Origin: Limnobaculum xujianqingii | GTDB taxonomy: Bacteria > Pseudomonadota > Gammaproteobacteria > Enterobacterales > Enterobacteriaceae | DNA length: 64,000 nucleotides | Reading direction: 5' to 3' | Assembly: GCF_013394855.1 (NCBI RefSeq) | Contig: NZ_JABMLK010000002.1 | Location: 558,001-622,000 of the forward strand | Part shown: positions 10,506-20,694 of the stretch, piece after piece | How positions within the stretch are numbered: the first letter of the stretch is position 1 | Layout: every line of letters begins with the position of its first letter | Notes under the pieces: model-generated | Told to the model about the DNA's origin: nothing | Database searches by the model: none | The model's input: the letters and a program-made list of their open reading frames with translations, nothing else | Position numbers and translations under genes: made by a program

Positions 10506-10979
10506 ATGCGTATTGGTCATGGTTTTGACGTACATAAATTTGGCGGTGAAGGCCCGCTGATTATTGGTGGGGTTCGCATCCCTTATGAGTTTGGCTTACT
10601 GGCTCATTCCGATGGTGATGTGGCACTGCATGCATTAACCGATGCGTTGTTGGGCGCAGCGGCGCTGGGAGATATTGGTAAGCTGTTTCCTGATACCGAT
10701 CAGGCCTATAAAGGCGCAGATAGCAGAGAGTTGCTACGCGAAGCTTTCCGACAAGTAAAAGCAAAAGGCTATGTGATAGGTAATGTTGATGTCACTATCA
10801 TCGCTCAATCGCCCAAAATGGCACCTCACATTCCACAAATGCGAGTGAATATCGCAGAGGACTTAGGCTGCCATATGGAGCAGGTCAACGTCAAAGCCAC
10901 TACCACAGAACAGCTTGGATTTACCGGTCGTAAAGAGGGTATTACCTGTGAGGCCGTAGCGCTGTTGGTTAAGGCATGA
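10506..10979 (+). CDS. ispF: 2-C-methyl-D-erythritol 2,4-cyclodiphosphate synthase
   Basis: MEP-pathway cyclase, 157 residues, homotrimeric in the family. The metal site is visible as GFDVHKF (Asp and His) and [24 protein letters not shown] and the C-terminal [15 protein letters not shown] complete the active site. AGGAGAG precedes the ATG. The stop overlaps truD (ATGA). Confidence 0.97.
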   Translation: MRIGHGFDVHKFGGEGPLIIGGVRIPYEFGLLAHSDGDVALHALTDALLGAAALGDIGKLFPDTDQAYKGADSRELLREAFRQVKAKGYVIGNVDVTIIAQSPKMAPHIPQMRVNIAEDLGCHMEQVNVKATTTEQLGFTGRKEGITCEAVALLVKA

Positions 10980-12016
10980 TGTCGTTATCCTGGCTATACG
11001 GTGAACCAACTGCTACTGGGATACTTAAAAAGTCGCCGCAAGACTTTTGCGTTAAAGAAGATCTGGGATTTGAACCCGATGGTGATGGTGAGCACGTGCT
11101 GGTCTATCTGCGTAAGACAGGCTGTAATACTCAGTTTGTCGCGGATAATCTGGCGCGCTTTGCCAAGGTATCCGGACGGGTAGTGAGCTATGCCGGACTG
11201 AAAGATCGCCATGCGGTCACCGAACAGTGGTTTTGCCTGCAGATGCTGGGTAAAGATACGCCTGATTTCAGTGCTTTTGCTCTGGAAGGTTGTGAAGTAC
11301 TGAAAGTGGCTCGTCATCGCCGTAAATTGCGTATTGGTACACTTAAAGGCAATTTTTTCCAGCTGGTGTTACGAGATATCAGTCAGAAAGATGATGTTGA
11401 GTTGCGTTTACAAAAGATTCAGCAGTCTGGTGTTGCTAACTATTTTGGTGAACAACGTTTTGGTCGTCAGGGCAATAATCTGGTGATGGCAGAACGCTGG
11501 GCTAATAATGAAATCAGCGTAAAAGAGCGTAACAAACGCAGCTTTTATCTTTCCGCTGCCCGTAGCGCGATGTTTAACCATGTAGCCAGCCAACGAATTA
11601 CGCAATCTTTGCATCAACAAGTGATAGCGGGTGATGCCATGCAATTGAGTGGCAGAGGAAGCTGGTTTGTTGCTCAGCCAGAAGAGCTTGAATCTTTGCA
11701 GCAGCGCTTAATCGATGGTGAATTGCGAGTGACAGCGCCATTGCCGGGTGACGGCGAGCTGGGAACGCAACTGGAAGCTCAGGTTTTTGAACATCAAATA
11801 TTAGTTGATGACCAGACGCTGTTTTCACTGGTGAAACGTGAACGGGTTGAGCCTGCCCGGCGAGCGATTCTGGTTCAGCCACAGCATATGACATGGCAAT
11901 GGCTGGATGATGCTACGTTGTCCGTCAACTTTTGGTTACCGGCGGGTAGTTTTGCTACCAGTGTGGTGCGAGAGATGATGGTAACCGTCGCCGGTGAAGA
12001 TATACCGGAAGAGTGA
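10976..12016 (+). CDS. truD: tRNA pseudouridine(13) synthase TruD
   Basis: Isomerises U13 of tRNA-Glu to pseudouridine. 346 residues. The catalytic Asp is in [13 protein letters not shown] (about residue 80), and the TruD motifs [10 protein letters not shown] and [16 protein letters not shown] follow. The C-terminal [13 protein letters not shown] is typical. The start overlaps the ispF stop. In E. coli surE follows directly, but here an opposite-strand eptA intervenes. Confidence 0.96.
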   Translation: MMSLSWLYGEPTATGILKKSPQDFCVKEDLGFEPDGDGEHVLVYLRKTGCNTQFVADNLARFAKVSGRVVSYAGLKDRHAVTEQWFCLQMLGKDTPDFSAFALEGCEVLKVARHRRKLRIGTLKGNFFQLVLRDISQKDDVELRLQKIQQSGVANYFGEQRFGRQGNNLVMAERWANNEISVKERNKRSFYLSAARSAMFNHVASQRITQSLHQQVIAGDAMQLSGRGSWFVAQPEELESLQQRLIDGELRVTAPLPGDGELGTQLEAQVFEHQILVDDQTLFSLVKRERVEPARRAILVQPQHMTWQWLDDATLSVNFWLPAGSFATSVVREMMVTVAGEDIPEE

Positions 12017-12077
12017 TTTATAACCACTATTGTCAGATAGTGGTTGATATATTTACTTATTTTCACTTCAGTGAATA

Positions 12078-12127
12078 TTCCGGCCGTAAATACAAGGTGT
12101 GAATTTCACCATGGTGCCCGGCCGGAA
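12078..12127. repeat. Dispersed hairpin repeat, copy B (hairpin only)
   Basis: TTCCGGCCG (12078-12086) and CGGCCGGAA (12119-12127) around a 32-nt loop that holds its own GGTG/CACC pairing. Same arms and spacing as the hairpin at 2839, but without the 72-bp block. It lies between the convergent truD and eptA. Confidence 0.8.
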
Positions 12128-12201
12128 GAGCCATTTACTTAGCCTCTGCATACTTCAAATCTGTTTTTCAGTATGAGTTTTAAACTTCCTTGGTTACCTG
12201 A

Positions 12202-13836
12202 TTATTCCTGCGCCCTGCACCCCTGCAGAATATCCAGTTCAGATTTATATTCCTGAGTCTTTATATCCAGCATTCCAAGAATAGTGTGAAACAGGTTATC
12301 TTGTGAAAATTCCTGCTGTTGAGCTTTATGTTCCAGACAGCGGCTATCTACCTGATAATCTTTTTTATAGTCATCCGACATCCACATCAGGAAAGGGATA
12401 TGGGTTTGCTCATCCGGTGCCAGTAAGTAGGGGGTTCCGTGCAAATATAGCCCTTTCTCACCTAATGATTCACCATGGTCGGAAAGATAAACCAGTGCGG
12501 TAGCAAATTTTTGCTGATGGCTTTTCAACAGGTTGAGGGTTTTATCCAGCATGGCATCGGTATACAGCAGCGTGTTGTCATAAGTATTCATCAGTGATTG
12601 ATGGTCGCAGTCTTGTATCTGATTACTGTCGCAGGTTGGGGTGAATTGTCGGTATTCTGACGGGTATCGTTCAAAATAGGCGGGTCCATGACTGCCCATT
12701 TGATGCAGCACGATCAGGCCATCATTCTTCAGGCTGTTAATGTAGTTATCCAGTTTACTGAGTAATGCGTCATCATAGCAGCTGCCATTGTGGCATAAAC
12801 CATCAGGATTTAACTGAGTAATATCCTGATGGGGAATACGGTCGCAGGCACCTTTGCATCCACCGTCATTCTCGCGCCACAATACGCTGACTTTAGCTCT
12901 GGCCACGATATCCATCAAACCTTCCTGATGGGCGGTTTTGACTGCGTCATATTCTTTTCGCGTCATATCGGAAAACATACAGGGTACAGAAACTGCAGTT
13001 TCTGTACCGCAGGAAGTGACATGAGGAAAATAGATAACGTTATTTTGCTTTAGTCTGGGGTTGGTCTCGCGTGGATAACCACCCAGTGAGAAGTTAGCCG
13101 CCCTGGCAGTTTCACCTACTACCAATATGACCAGCGTTTTTTTCGGTTCCTGCTTAATAACCGAACCTTCATGCGCATCCATACCAATATCGACTAATGG
13201 TTTATGGCTTTCTACCTCTCGTTTGAGGGCGCTGGTTAAACCAGAAATGTAGTTGGTAGGTACCAGCATCTTAACCAGATGGGGATGATTACGAATTAAA
13301 GGCGCGTAGTCTTTATAGCAAAAGAAAGCGATAACCAGAATTATCAGCAGTGAAAAACCGATATTTGCCAGCCTGGCTCCCGCTGCTTTTAACCAGTGTT
13401 GCGCTGGTTGAATTTTTACCACAATAACTAATATAGAAGGCAGTACTCCCAGCAATAATAACCACAGCATCATTTTAGGTGTTATCAGCGCCATGATTTC
13501 CTGATAGTCAGTCTCTAAGGCGTTTTGCATCATATTACGGTCAATAACTACATTAAAACTGTACATCACATAGTTAACGTAGGCTCCACCTAACAGCAAA
13601 ATGATGGCCAATGGTTTACGCAGCCAGGGCAGTAACAGTAAGCTAAAAATAATATTTAAGGCGCAAAATAGTGTCACTGGAATCGTTGCCATAAAAATCC
13701 AGTGTTGTTGTCCGGTATCAGCAATAGCCTGCCAGAAGGCAGTTAATGCCAGTGCGTTTTGAAACAGCGTGAAAAACAGTGCAGTTATCAAAACAAAGGT
13801 AAGTCCACGGCAGCGTAATTTACTGGCAATACTCAT
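12202..13836 (-). CDS. eptA: Lipid A phosphoethanolamine transferase
   Basis: Inner-membrane enzyme that adds phosphoethanolamine to lipid A, the EptA/PmrC family that also contains MCR proteins. 544 residues: five hydrophobic segments in the first ~180, then a periplasmic alkaline-phosphatase-fold domain. VVGETARAANFSLGGY supplies a metal Glu, SCGTETAVSVPCMFS the nucleophilic Thr, and YLSDHGESLGE and LHGTPY the further Asp/His ligands. Paired cysteines match the family disulfides. The length fits EptA. It is convergent with truD and divergent from surE, an insertion into an otherwise conserved operon. No clear PmrA box was seen. Confidence 0.9.
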   Translation of the reverse strand: MSIASKLRCRGLTFVLITALFFTLFQNALALTAFWQAIADTGQQHWIFMATIPVTLFCALNIIFSLLLLPWLRKPLAIILLLGGAYVNYVMYSFNVVIDRNMMQNALETDYQEIMALITPKMMLWLLLLGVLPSILVIVVKIQPAQHWLKAAGARLANIGFSLLIILVIAFFCYKDYAPLIRNHPHLVKMLVPTNYISGLTSALKREVESHKPLVDIGMDAHEGSVIKQEPKKTLVILVVGETARAANFSLGGYPRETNPRLKQNNVIYFPHVTSCGTETAVSVPCMFSDMTRKEYDAVKTAHQEGLMDIVARAKVSVLWRENDGGCKGACDRIPHQDITQLNPDGLCHNGSCYDDALLSKLDNYINSLKNDGLIVLHQMGSHGPAYFERYPSEYRQFTPTCDSNQIQDCDHQSLMNTYDNTLLYTDAMLDKTLNLLKSHQQKFATALVYLSDHGESLGEKGLYLHGTPYLLAPDEQTHIPFLMWMSDDYKKDYQVDSRCLEHKAQQQEFSQDNLFHTILGMLDIKTQEYKSELDILQGCRAQE

Positions 13837-14149
13837 AACGTTACTCCGTCAGATAGTCTGACAAGGTGGTGATAGCGAATGGCAGCCATTTGGATATTGT
13901 GGTTATAGTTTAGTTCAGACCGGGTAATGGATAATTGTTTCATTGGTGATAGTTTGCATGATTTATCGCCATCCTGAGGCCCATATCAGAAGAAAGCACC
14001 ATTGAATGGGGTTGTCAGGTTTTCCTGCTGGTGCAGAAGTGGTTATAATCAAATTTGTGTTAATAGTGATGAATTGCTTCTGGCAGATTAAGACAGGGGA
14101 TAAATATCATTCATACTTATTCAGATTTTAAGGGCTGCTGGCAGCATTG
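13837..14149. other. Divergent eptA/surE intergenic region
   Basis: 313 bases without a gene. It must hold both promoters. A short palindrome, GTCAGATAGTCTGAC (13848-13862), lies 12 bases before the eptA start codon. No convincing -35/-10 pair or known operator was identified. Confidence 0.4.
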
Positions 14150-14902
14150 ATGATGAGAATACTTCTGAGTAATGACGACGGCATATCTGCTCCGGGCATT
14201 CAGATACTGGCTGAACACCTGCGGCAGTTTGCTCAGGTACAGCTGGTCGCTCCGGATCGCAACTGCAGCGGCTCCTCCAATGCGTTAACACTGGAATTAC
14301 CTATACGTATCCATACCCAGTCACAGGGGGATATCTCTGTGCGGGGAACGCCAACTGACTGTGTATATCTGGGGGTGAATGCGTTGATGGTGCCGCGTCC
14401 GGATATAGTGGTGTCCGGCATCAATGCAGGGGCAAATCTGGGTGATGACGTTATTTATTCCGGTACAGTTGCTGCAGCAATGGAAGGTCGTCATTTAGGA
14501 TTACCGGCGTTAGCGGTTTCTCTGGTGGGTAATCAACACTTTGAAACTGCGGCGGTAATGACCTGTAAACTATTGCGTATGCTGGAGCAGGAACCGTTAC
14601 GCACCAATCGTATTTTGAATGTTAACGTACCGGATTTACCCTTAAGTGAAATCAAAGGGTTTAAAGTAACGCGTTGTGGTAAGCGTCATCCGGCAGATCA
14701 AGTTATCTGCCAGCAGGATCCCCGAGGGCACGATATCTACTGGATTGGTCCTCCGGGAGAGAAGGATGATGCCGGTGCTGATACTGATTTTGCCGCGGTT
14801 GAACAGGGATATGTCTCCATTACACCATTGCAGGTTGATTTAACCGCGTATGCAGCACAAGATGTGATTAATCAATGGCTATTGCAAACTAAGGTTACCT
14901 GA
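14150..14902 (+). CDS. surE: 5'/3'-nucleotidase SurE
   Basis: Metal-dependent nucleoside-monophosphate phosphatase, about 250 residues. The N-terminal [14 protein letters not shown] holds the Asp-Asp metal pair. [22 protein letters not shown] and [25 protein letters not shown] follow. Start codons TTG-ATG-ATG occur in tandem (14147/14150/14153) without a clear ribosome-binding site. The third gives the E. coli-like [10 protein letters not shown]. pcm begins two bases after its stop. Confidence 0.94.
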   Translation: MMRILLSNDDGISAPGIQILAEHLRQFAQVQLVAPDRNCSGSSNALTLELPIRIHTQSQGDISVRGTPTDCVYLGVNALMVPRPDIVVSGINAGANLGDDVIYSGTVAAAMEGRHLGLPALAVSLVGNQHFETAAVMTCKLLRMLEQEPLRTNRILNVNVPDLPLSEIKGFKVTRCGKRHPADQVICQQDPRGHDIYWIGPPGEKDDAGADTDFAAVEQGYVSITPLQVDLTAYAAQDVINQWLLQTKVT

Positions 14903-14904
14903 GA

Positions 14905-15537
14905 ATGCCAAGTAAACGTATGCAGACATTGCTGAAACAGCTTGTCGGGCAGGGGATCCGTGATGAACGGGTTCTGCAGGCCATAGCATCCGTTCCGCGC
15001 GAGCTTTTTATTGATGAGGCGTTATCTCATCAGGCATATGACAATACCGCATTACCTATAGGTGCCGGGCAGACCATCTCTCAGCCCTATATGGTGGCAA
15101 AAATGACTGAGTTGCTGAAGCTGACTACCAATTCCAAAGTGCTGGAGATTGGCACTGGTTCTGGTTATCAGACGGCAGTTTTAGCCAAACTCGTACAACA
15201 TGTTTATTCTGTTGAGCGTATTAAGAGCCTGCAATGGCAGGCAAAGCGTCGTCTGAAGCAGCTTGACCTGCATAATGTATCAACCCGCCACGGTGATGGT
15301 TGGGAAGGCTGGCCGGTTCGTGGACCTTTTGATGCAATTATTGTGACCGCTGCTCCGGATGAAATCCCGCCATCTCTGTTGACACAGCTGGCTGACGGTG
15401 GCCGATTGGTACTGCCGGTGGGCGAACAACGTCAGTCTCAGCTGTTGCAACTGGTTCAACGTTATGGCGATAAGTTAATGGTTGATACTATTGAGATGGT
15501 GCGCTTTGTTCCTATGGTTAAAGGCGAACTGGCCTGA
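14905..15537 (+). CDS. pcm: Protein-L-isoaspartate O-methyltransferase
   Basis: SAM-dependent repair enzyme acting on isoaspartyl residues in aged proteins. 210 residues. The SAM-binding motif [18 protein letters not shown] lies at about residue 75. [15 protein letters not shown] and [19 protein letters not shown] are family motifs. It belongs to the stationary-phase cluster surE-pcm-nlpD-rpoS and is probably co-transcribed with surE. Confidence 0.95.
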   Translation: MPSKRMQTLLKQLVGQGIRDERVLQAIASVPRELFIDEALSHQAYDNTALPIGAGQTISQPYMVAKMTELLKLTTNSKVLEIGTGSGYQTAVLAKLVQHVYSVERIKSLQWQAKRRLKQLDLHNVSTRHGDGWEGWPVRGPFDAIIVTAAPDEIPPSLLTQLADGGRLVLPVGEQRQSQLLQLVQRYGDKLMVDTIEMVRFVPMVKGELA

Positions 15538-15813
15538 GTCATATGTAGAGATAGGTAAATTTATCTATTCTTGTTTGACGTTAGATATCAATTTAGTGTC
15601 CAATTTATAACTATCTGTCTTTATTACAGAGTTGTTAGTAGTATAAGTCGCATAAAAGTGATGTTATCTGCCGCGATCCTGACAGTTTTTCAGCAACGGC
15701 AGCATCAGATTTACCTAATTTTAAGTCGCCATATTTATGGCAGGTTTATTCCGCAATTAACGGAGTAATCATGGATATTATCAGTTTTGATTCTGCTACA
15801 CGGTGGGGGAAGC

Positions 15814-16959
15814 ATGAATAAAGGAAGCCCGATGATGACATATCGGCGTATAACAATAGGCGCAGCGATAAGTATGTTACTGATTGGTTGTAGTAGTGAG
15901 CCAACTAAACCTGCTCCAATTACTTCTATTAATAATAGCAGCGGAACCTACTCCACTGCTTCCACCTCAACTCCAGCAAAAACCTCCGGGTCAGCGACGA
16001 CAATGGCGATGGATACCAGTCGTCCAAATATTGTTTATACCGAAGGGCAGGAGTTGGCTCCGGCAGCATCAAACACAAATGCATCAGCTCAGAGCAGCGG
16101 TAATCCGTTTAATCAGAATAAAGCTGTCAGTAATCAGGCCACCACTTCCGGCGAGCGTATTGTTTATAACCGTAGCTACTCAGATATTCCAAAAGGTTCT
16201 TACAACGGGGGACCAACTTATACCGTCTCCCGTGGAGATACTTTATTCTATATTGCCTGGATTACCGGTAATGACTATCGTGAACTGGCACAAAAAAATA
16301 ACATTTCAGAACCTTATGCTTTATCAGCTGGTCAGACCCTGAATGTTAGCGGAGGCACCAATACTGGTGGAGCATTGGCTGGAACCAGCAATAATGGGGC
16401 ATCCGTCTCATCTGTGACTTCTAATCAAAATCCTACAACAAGTGTTGATTCTGCAAATTCAGGCGCGTACACTGCCTCAAGTAGTAAACAAAATGTTGAT
16501 AAAACGTTACCAACTACAGCAGCGGCAGGAACCGCAACGGCAGCAACCAGTACCGCAACGACTCCGGCAAGCAGTAGCAGTACTTCAAATGTTCGCTGGC
16601 GTTGGCCGACTGAAGGAAAGGTGATCGAGAACTTCTCTACCTCTGAAGGGGGTAATAAAGGGATCGATATTGCAGGATCTCGTGGTCAGTCTGTACTGGC
16701 AGCCGCTGATGGGCGAGTTGTGTATGCGGGCAATGCGCTACGTGGATACGGTAATTTAATCATTATCAAACATAATGATGACTATCTGAGTGCGTATGCA
16801 CACAATGACTCGATGCTCGTGGCTGAGCAACAAGAAGTCAAAGCAGGTCAAAAAATAGCAACAATGGGTAGTACGGGCACCAGCTCAGTGAGATTGCACT
16901 TTGAAATCCGCTATAAGGGCAAGTCCGTCAACCCGCTGCAGCATTTGCCGCAGCGTTAA
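15814..16959 (+). CDS. nlpD: Murein hydrolase activator NlpD
   Basis: Outer-membrane lipoprotein that activates amidase AmiC at the septum. From ATG 15814 the protein starts [13 protein letters not shown], aligning with E. coli NlpD. It has a lipobox LLIGC, a long Ser/Thr/Ala-rich linker, a LysM domain ([19 protein letters not shown]) and a C-terminal degenerate M23 domain (GNKGIDIAG ... [18 protein letters not shown]). The M23 metal ligands are incomplete, as in other NlpD proteins. The main rpoS promoter is known to lie within nlpD in enterobacteria. The preceding 276-base gap holds no credible gene. Confidence 0.95.
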   Translation: MNKGSPMMTYRRITIGAAISMLLIGCSSEPTKPAPITSINNSSGTYSTASTSTPAKTSGSATTMAMDTSRPNIVYTEGQELAPAASNTNASAQSSGNPFNQNKAVSNQATTSGERIVYNRSYSDIPKGSYNGGPTYTVSRGDTLFYIAWITGNDYRELAQKNNISEPYALSAGQTLNVSGGTNTGGALAGTSNNGASVSSVTSNQNPTTSVDSANSGAYTASSSKQNVDKTLPTTAAAGTATAATSTATTPASSSSTSNVRWRWPTEGKVIENFSTSEGGNKGIDIAGSRGQSVLAAADGRVVYAGNALRGYGNLIIIKHNDDYLSAYAHNDSMLVAEQQEVKAGQKIATMGSTGTSSVRLHFEIRYKGKSVNPLQHLPQR

Positions 16960-17016
16960 CTGGGCAGGAGATGTTTTCCTGCCTGATTGTCGCAATTTAC
17001 AGGTAGGAAAACAAAA

Positions 17017-18006
17017 ATGAGTTCCAATACGCTGAAAGTAAACGAATGGCCTGAAAATGCCGAATTCGATGACAATGAACCCACGGAGTTCGACGAAAAA
17101 GCTCAACTGGATATCGTCGAAGAAGATAGCTCCACGGATGACATACTGCTTTCACAAGATGTGACTCAACATGTGCTGGATGCGACACAGCTGTATCTCG
17201 GAGAAATTGGTTTTTCACCTTTATTAACCGCGCAGGAAGAAGTCTATTTTGCACGGCGGGCATTACGTGGTGATGCTGCGGCCCGTAGTCGTATGATCGA
17301 AAGTAACCTGCGTTTGGTGGTTAAAATTGCTCGTCGATATAACAATCGCGGTCTTGCACTGCTTGATCTTATCGAAGAGGGCAATTTGGGTCTTATTCGT
17401 GCGGTAGAAAAGTTTGATCCTGAAAGAGGATTCCGTTTTTCTACTTATGCAACCTGGTGGATTCGTCAGACCATTGAACGTGCCATCATGAATCAGACCA
17501 GAACTATCCGCTTGCCGATTCATATCGTTAAAGAGCTGAATGTTTATTTGCGTACTGCCCGTGAGCTTTCCCAAAAGCTGGATCACGAGCCGCGTGCAGA
17601 AGATATTGCGCTTCAACTGGATAAATCAGTGGGTGATGTCAGTCGAATGCTGCGCCTTAATGAGCGTGTGACTTCAGTTGACTCACCGTTGAATGGTGAA
17701 TCAGATAGCGCATTATTAGATATCCTGCCGGATGAAAATAATAATGATCCTGAATATACCACTCAGGATAACGATATTAAGCAAAGCATTGTTAAGTGGT
17801 TATTTGAACTGAATCCAAAGCAGCGGGAAGTATTAGCTCGTCGTTTCGGCCTGTTAGGCTATGAAGCGGCCACTCTGGAAGATGTCGGTGCGGAAATCGG
17901 GTTAACCCGTGAACGTGTTCGTCAAATTCAGGTAGAAGGGCTAAGCCAACTGCGTGAGATTCTGGTGAAACAAGGGCTGAATATTGAGGCGCTGTTTCAG
18001 GAATAA
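17017..18006 (+). CDS. rpoS: RNA polymerase sigma factor RpoS
   Basis: Stationary-phase and general-stress sigma factor (sigma-38), 329 residues from ATG 17017 ([11 protein letters not shown], matching E. coli MSQNTLKV). Region 1.2 has [18 protein letters not shown]. Region 2 has [14 protein letters not shown] and the -10 recognition segment [17 protein letters not shown]. Region 4 has [15 protein letters not shown]. No coding damage. A Mu-like prophage begins 43 bases after the stop codon, in its terminator. Confidence 0.97.
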   Translation: MSSNTLKVNEWPENAEFDDNEPTEFDEKAQLDIVEEDSSTDDILLSQDVTQHVLDATQLYLGEIGFSPLLTAQEEVYFARRALRGDAAARSRMIESNLRLVVKIARRYNNRGLALLDLIEEGNLGLIRAVEKFDPERGFRFSTYATWWIRQTIERAIMNQTRTIRLPIHIVKELNVYLRTARELSQKLDHEPRAEDIALQLDKSVGDVSRMLRLNERVTSVDSPLNGESDSALLDILPDENNNDPEYTTQDNDIKQSIVKWLFELNPKQREVLARRFGLLGYEAATLEDVGAEIGLTRERVRQIQVEGLSQLREILVKQGLNIEALFQE

Positions 18007-18026
18007 TCGTTTATAAATCTCGAAAA

Positions 18027-18070
18027 AACACCTGCGTTGATACGCGGGTGTAGCGCCGCGAATTTTTTTG
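18027..18070 (+). terminator. rpoS terminator interrupted by the prophage
   Basis: Ten-pair stem ACACCTGCGT-TGAT-ACGCGGGTGT at 18028-18051 (one T-G pair). The T-run that should follow it is now at 52601, on the far side of the prophage. The phage end begins TGT, which restores the last three bases of the stem. A second possible stem forms across the junction: CGCGG (18043-18047) with CCGCG (18056-18060), followed by AATTTTTTT. Confidence 0.75.
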
Positions 18071-18136
18071 CGTAACACCGCGATAAATTTTGCATAACAA
18101 AACAGTGGATAATTTACTGTAATTTGCATTATGCAA
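18069..18136. promoter_or_regulatory. Right-end transposase sites R1-R3
   Basis: TTTTTTGCGTAAC (core 18069-18076), ATTTTGCATAAC (core 18091-18098, exactly 22 bases on) and AATTTGCATTATGCAA (core 18125-18132). Related cores occur in inverted orientation at the left end. The 22-bp R1-R2 step matches Mu attR architecture. Confidence 0.7.
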
Positions 18137-18160
18137 TAGATATCGCGGTATAAAATGAAC

Positions 18161-18427
18161 TTAGGGTCTATTTAGTGACGCGTTGAGAGTTTGTCTTACT
18201 ATTGATTGCCGCTCATGAATAATACTCGACAAGAAACCCATTGTAGACAGCATAGCGCCAATATTCTGAATCCCTTGCCCTGACATTGACTCTATTTGAA
18301 GTGCTTCTCCAATCGCTTCCAGCCCGTCATTAATAGAATAAACTAAAATATCAGCCTCCTTATCCATACCATTGAGCTCTGATTCATTACTCTTTGATAT
18401 ATCGCAAAAAAACAGATCCCTCTTCAT
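18161..18427 (-). CDS. Small hypothetical protein, prophage right-end cassette
   Basis: 88 residues from ATG 18427, chosen because AAAAGGGG lies just upstream. The longer frame to 18454 adds nine residues without a ribosome site. Sequence MKRDLFFCDISKSNE..., acidic and mostly helical, with no signal peptide or membrane segment. Family not recognised. It is the last gene before the right end, the place where Mu carries non-structural cargo (com/mom). It is divergent from a small helix-turn-helix-like gene, with a 26-bp palindrome between them. Confidence 0.55.
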   Translation of the reverse strand: MKRDLFFCDISKSNESELNGMDKEADILVYSINDGLEAIGEALQIESMSGQGIQNIGAMLSTMGFLSSIIHERQSIVRQTLNASLNRP

Positions 18428-18485
18428 ATTCACGCCCCTTTTGTTAATCTGCATTTCTACATTTTTAGCTTATCGTTACACTTTT

Positions 18486-18511
18486 ACTACCTGTCTTATT
18501 TGACAGGTAGT
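18486..18511. promoter_or_regulatory. 26-bp palindrome between divergent right-end genes
   Basis: ACTACCTGTC (18486-18495) / GACAGGTAGT (18502-18511), perfect 10-base arms, 6-base spacer. Typical size for a dimeric repressor operator. It lies in the shared promoter region of the two cassette genes. Confidence 0.6.
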
Positions 18512-18560
18512 GGTTGCCAAAACAACACTTAGTGCACCTACACGCACTTTAGTAACAATT

Positions 18561-18761
18561 ATGTTACATCCCAAATTACGTGAAATCAGGGATGATCTGC
18601 ATAGAAACACAATAACTTATTCTGAATTTGCAGAACGCGTTAGCATGACCGAAGACCAAATTAAGAAAATATTTTCAGGAAAACAGAGGGTTACACTTGA
18701 GCTTTATGACACCCTTAATAATGCAAAAATTGACTTAATAATTAAAAAAAGAGGTTTCTAA
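18561..18761 (+). CDS. Small helix-turn-helix-like protein, prophage right-end cassette
   Basis: 66 residues from ATG 18561 (MLHPKLREIRDDL). The stretch TYSEFAERVSMTEDQIKKIFSGKQRVTLELYDTL has the pattern of an XRE-type DNA-binding domain (helix 2 SEFAERVSM, turn, recognition helix TEDQIKKIFSGK). The longer frame from 18510 runs through the palindrome and is unlikely. It is the only plus-strand gene in the prophage besides the repressor. Probably controls itself and the divergent neighbour. Confidence 0.55.
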   Translation: MLHPKLREIRDDLHRNTITYSEFAERVSMTEDQIKKIFSGKQRVTLELYDTLNNAKIDLIIKKRGF

Positions 18762-18828
18762 CTATTGTTAATAGCATTAACAATACATATTCTTACAAAT
18801 GTGAGGTAAATCAAATAAATCGTGACAT

Positions 18829-19254
18829 CTAACTTATGGGTTGTTCTGGCCACTCAATATCTGGTGCAGTGCTAGTATCAACACGGGTTAGTAATACACG
18901 GTATTTCTTCCACGTTTTAAGTTGTGCTACTTCTTCAGTTGTGGCTATATCCAGCTCAATCGCATCATTTAACGGGGCTATTTTGTCAGCGGACAGCGCT
19001 AAGTAAACAGACTTTTGAGCAGCAGCAAAGGCTACCAACTCTTCTTTTGTAGCTGCTGGAATATCAGCCCAAAATGGTAGTCCATCATTACCAACTGAGC
19101 GCACCTTTCCAACTGGCGATTCTGATGCCGAAAATTCATCATAAACAGAATCAGGAACAAAAATACAATCATCGGGCCACACACCATGAAACTCATAAGT
19201 AGAACGCTCAGATTCAGGGTAAAACGCGTTATTTTTTGCACTATAGTTATACAT
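18829..19254 (-). CDS. Tail fibre assembly protein (Tfa / Mu gpU type)
   Basis: Chaperone for the distal tail fibre, 141 residues. The C-terminal half [60 protein letters not shown] has the characteristic Tfa ending. In Mu, U follows the fibre gene S, and the same order is seen here. Only one fibre/assembly pair is present. Confidence 0.8.
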   Translation of the reverse strand: MYNYSAKNNAFYPESERSTYEFHGVWPDDCIFVPDSVYDEFSASESPVGKVRSVGNDGLPFWADIPAATKEELVAFAAAQKSVYLALSADKIAPLNDAIELDIATTEEVAQLKTWKKYRVLLTRVDTSTAPDIEWPEQPIS

Positions 19255-19255
19255 A

Positions 19256-20122
19256 TTAAATACCCTCTGCGCGCCAGAAATAAGCGCTAGCTGAATTAGT
19301 GACAGGAGAGGTTGCCATCATTGTTCTGCATCTGAAGCCTAAATTTGTCATTGTTGTGTCATCCAATACTATAGATTGTGCATATGACGGATAAGCCCCT
19401 TCTCGAAAACCGAAAATTATTGTGAATGGACGATTAGAAAACGCAATCGGAAACGTCACATTAGATAAACCATTACTCCCGATTGCCGATCCCCATTGAG
19501 TTAATAGTCCAGACGGCTCGCGTTTCCAACCATTTTGAGCAAGATTTGCACTAAACATAATGGAATGCTTAAACACCCCATCACCCGTGGCGTGCCACAT
19601 TTTATTTTGTTCAACAATAAAAGTAGCGCTTTCAGTGGGTTTCAATATAAGACTTTTTACTGTGGACATGGGTATTGATATGCTATTACTTGAGTTACCC
19701 ACGGAGATAGTAATATTGGTATCTTTGACATTCCAGATCGTTATTGTCTGGCCGCAGCTATCTATGTTGCTGATATCAGGCAAGGTAAAAGACGACGGGC
19801 AACTTTGGTCAACCCAAAAACGGGAACCGAAATACTCAGTAGCTATTGCTGATGTTGATAGCATACTGACATCCGAGTAAGCAAAACCCTTACCAGCAAT
19901 AATTTGGTTAAGCGCTTTCAATAACTGATTTTTTTTACTTAAATCAATACTCATCCCCGCACTTTCTAAAACAGTTAAAATCTCTGATTGTGTCGCCTGT
20001 GTGGCTTCCTGCATATCATTAAGCCACTTAGCAGTAGCAATTGTCCCTAGCTCACCCGTGAGCGGATTTCCGTCATGAAATAGCCCGTCGGGTGACTCAA
20101 TTGGTGGAATGAGTTCTTTCAT
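19256..20122 (-). CDS. Tail fibre protein (Mu gpS / gp49 position)
   Basis: Receptor-binding fibre, 288 residues, much shorter than Mu gpS. The N-terminal ~75 residues ([28 protein letters not shown]) resemble the baseplate-attachment part of Mu-like fibres. The C-terminal ~85 residues ([19 protein letters not shown] ... [15 protein letters not shown]) are a gp53-like knob domain that occurs at many fibre tips. The short shaft suggests past recombination. Overlaps gp48 by four bases. Confidence 0.8.
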   Translation of the reverse strand: MKELIPPIESPDGLFHDGNPLTGELGTIATAKWLNDMQEATQATQSEILTVLESAGMSIDLSKKNQLLKALNQIIAGKGFAYSDVSMLSTSAIATEYFGSRFWVDQSCPSSFTLPDISNIDSCGQTITIWNVKDTNITISVGNSSNSISIPMSTVKSLILKPTESATFIVEQNKMWHATGDGVFKHSIMFSANLAQNGWKREPSGLLTQWGSAIGSNGLSNVTFPIAFSNRPFTIIFGFREGAYPSYAQSIVLDDTTMTNLGFRCRTMMATSPVTNSASAYFWRAEGI

Positions 20123-20694
20123 TGAATATCCTCAAAATATTTAAATACCACGTAGGTATGTGCGGGTTTTAAGTCGTTAAAAATGGTTTCTATAATTGCA
20201 TCGCCAAAGCTTGTCAGGCGTTCGCCTGCACGGCTAATATCCGCTCTGAATCGATAAACTGGCGTGCTACTACCAAAGATATTGACCTCCCAGACATGAA
20301 TGATGTCAGGAGAGTAAATTCTATCGCCAGCACGGCCTTGACCTGCTCTGAATGGTTGTGGTTCATTTATAGTGATGGTGTAACCTAAAGAGGCGGCTAG
20401 ACGGGTAAAATACGGAACATTCAGGCCACCCGTCTCAGCCAGCTTGGCAATAACACGTTCAAGTCGTTGCTGGTAAGTCGATTCATTAGGTGGAAGTATG
20501 GCCAGTAGACGTTCCCAGTCGGATAATAGATTACCGGCATAAAATGGGGTTATTGCCCCTAAAACGAGCTGGGCATGTTCTTTTACCTTGTCGAGTTGTA
20601 TCCCTTCGGCACTCAATTCAGTCTTAATGCGCAGGCCATTAGGGTCATAGCTGACAGGAGGAAGCAATAATCCGAGTAACTCAGCGCTATTCAT
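20119..20694 (-). CDS. Tail protein, Mu gp48 / YmfQ family (DUF2313)
   Basis: 191 residues. LLGLLLPPVSYDPNG at the N-terminus and LLSDWERLLAILPPNESTYQQRLERVIAKLAETGGLNVPYFTRLAASLGY are typical of this family. It is thought to link baseplate and fibres. Its start overlaps the end of gp47. Confidence 0.85.
   Translation of the reverse strand: MNSAELLGLLLPPVSYDPNGLRIKTELSAEGIQLDKVKEHAQLVLGAITPFYAGNLLSDWERLLAILPPNESTYQQRLERVIAKLAETGGLNVPYFTRLAASLGYTITINEPQPFRAGQGRAGDRIYSPDIIHVWEVNIFGSSTPVYRFRADISRAGERLTSFGDAIIETIFNDLKPAHTYVVFKYFEDIQ

Noticed and set aside
15571..15768. 65-residue frame before nlpD
   Set aside because: Lies in a region that is noncoding in relatives; hydrophobic random-looking sequence, no ribosome site.
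18049..20122. Invertible tail-fibre segment with a Gin-type invertase
   Set aside because: Only one fibre/assembly pair and no serine recombinase gene found near it.
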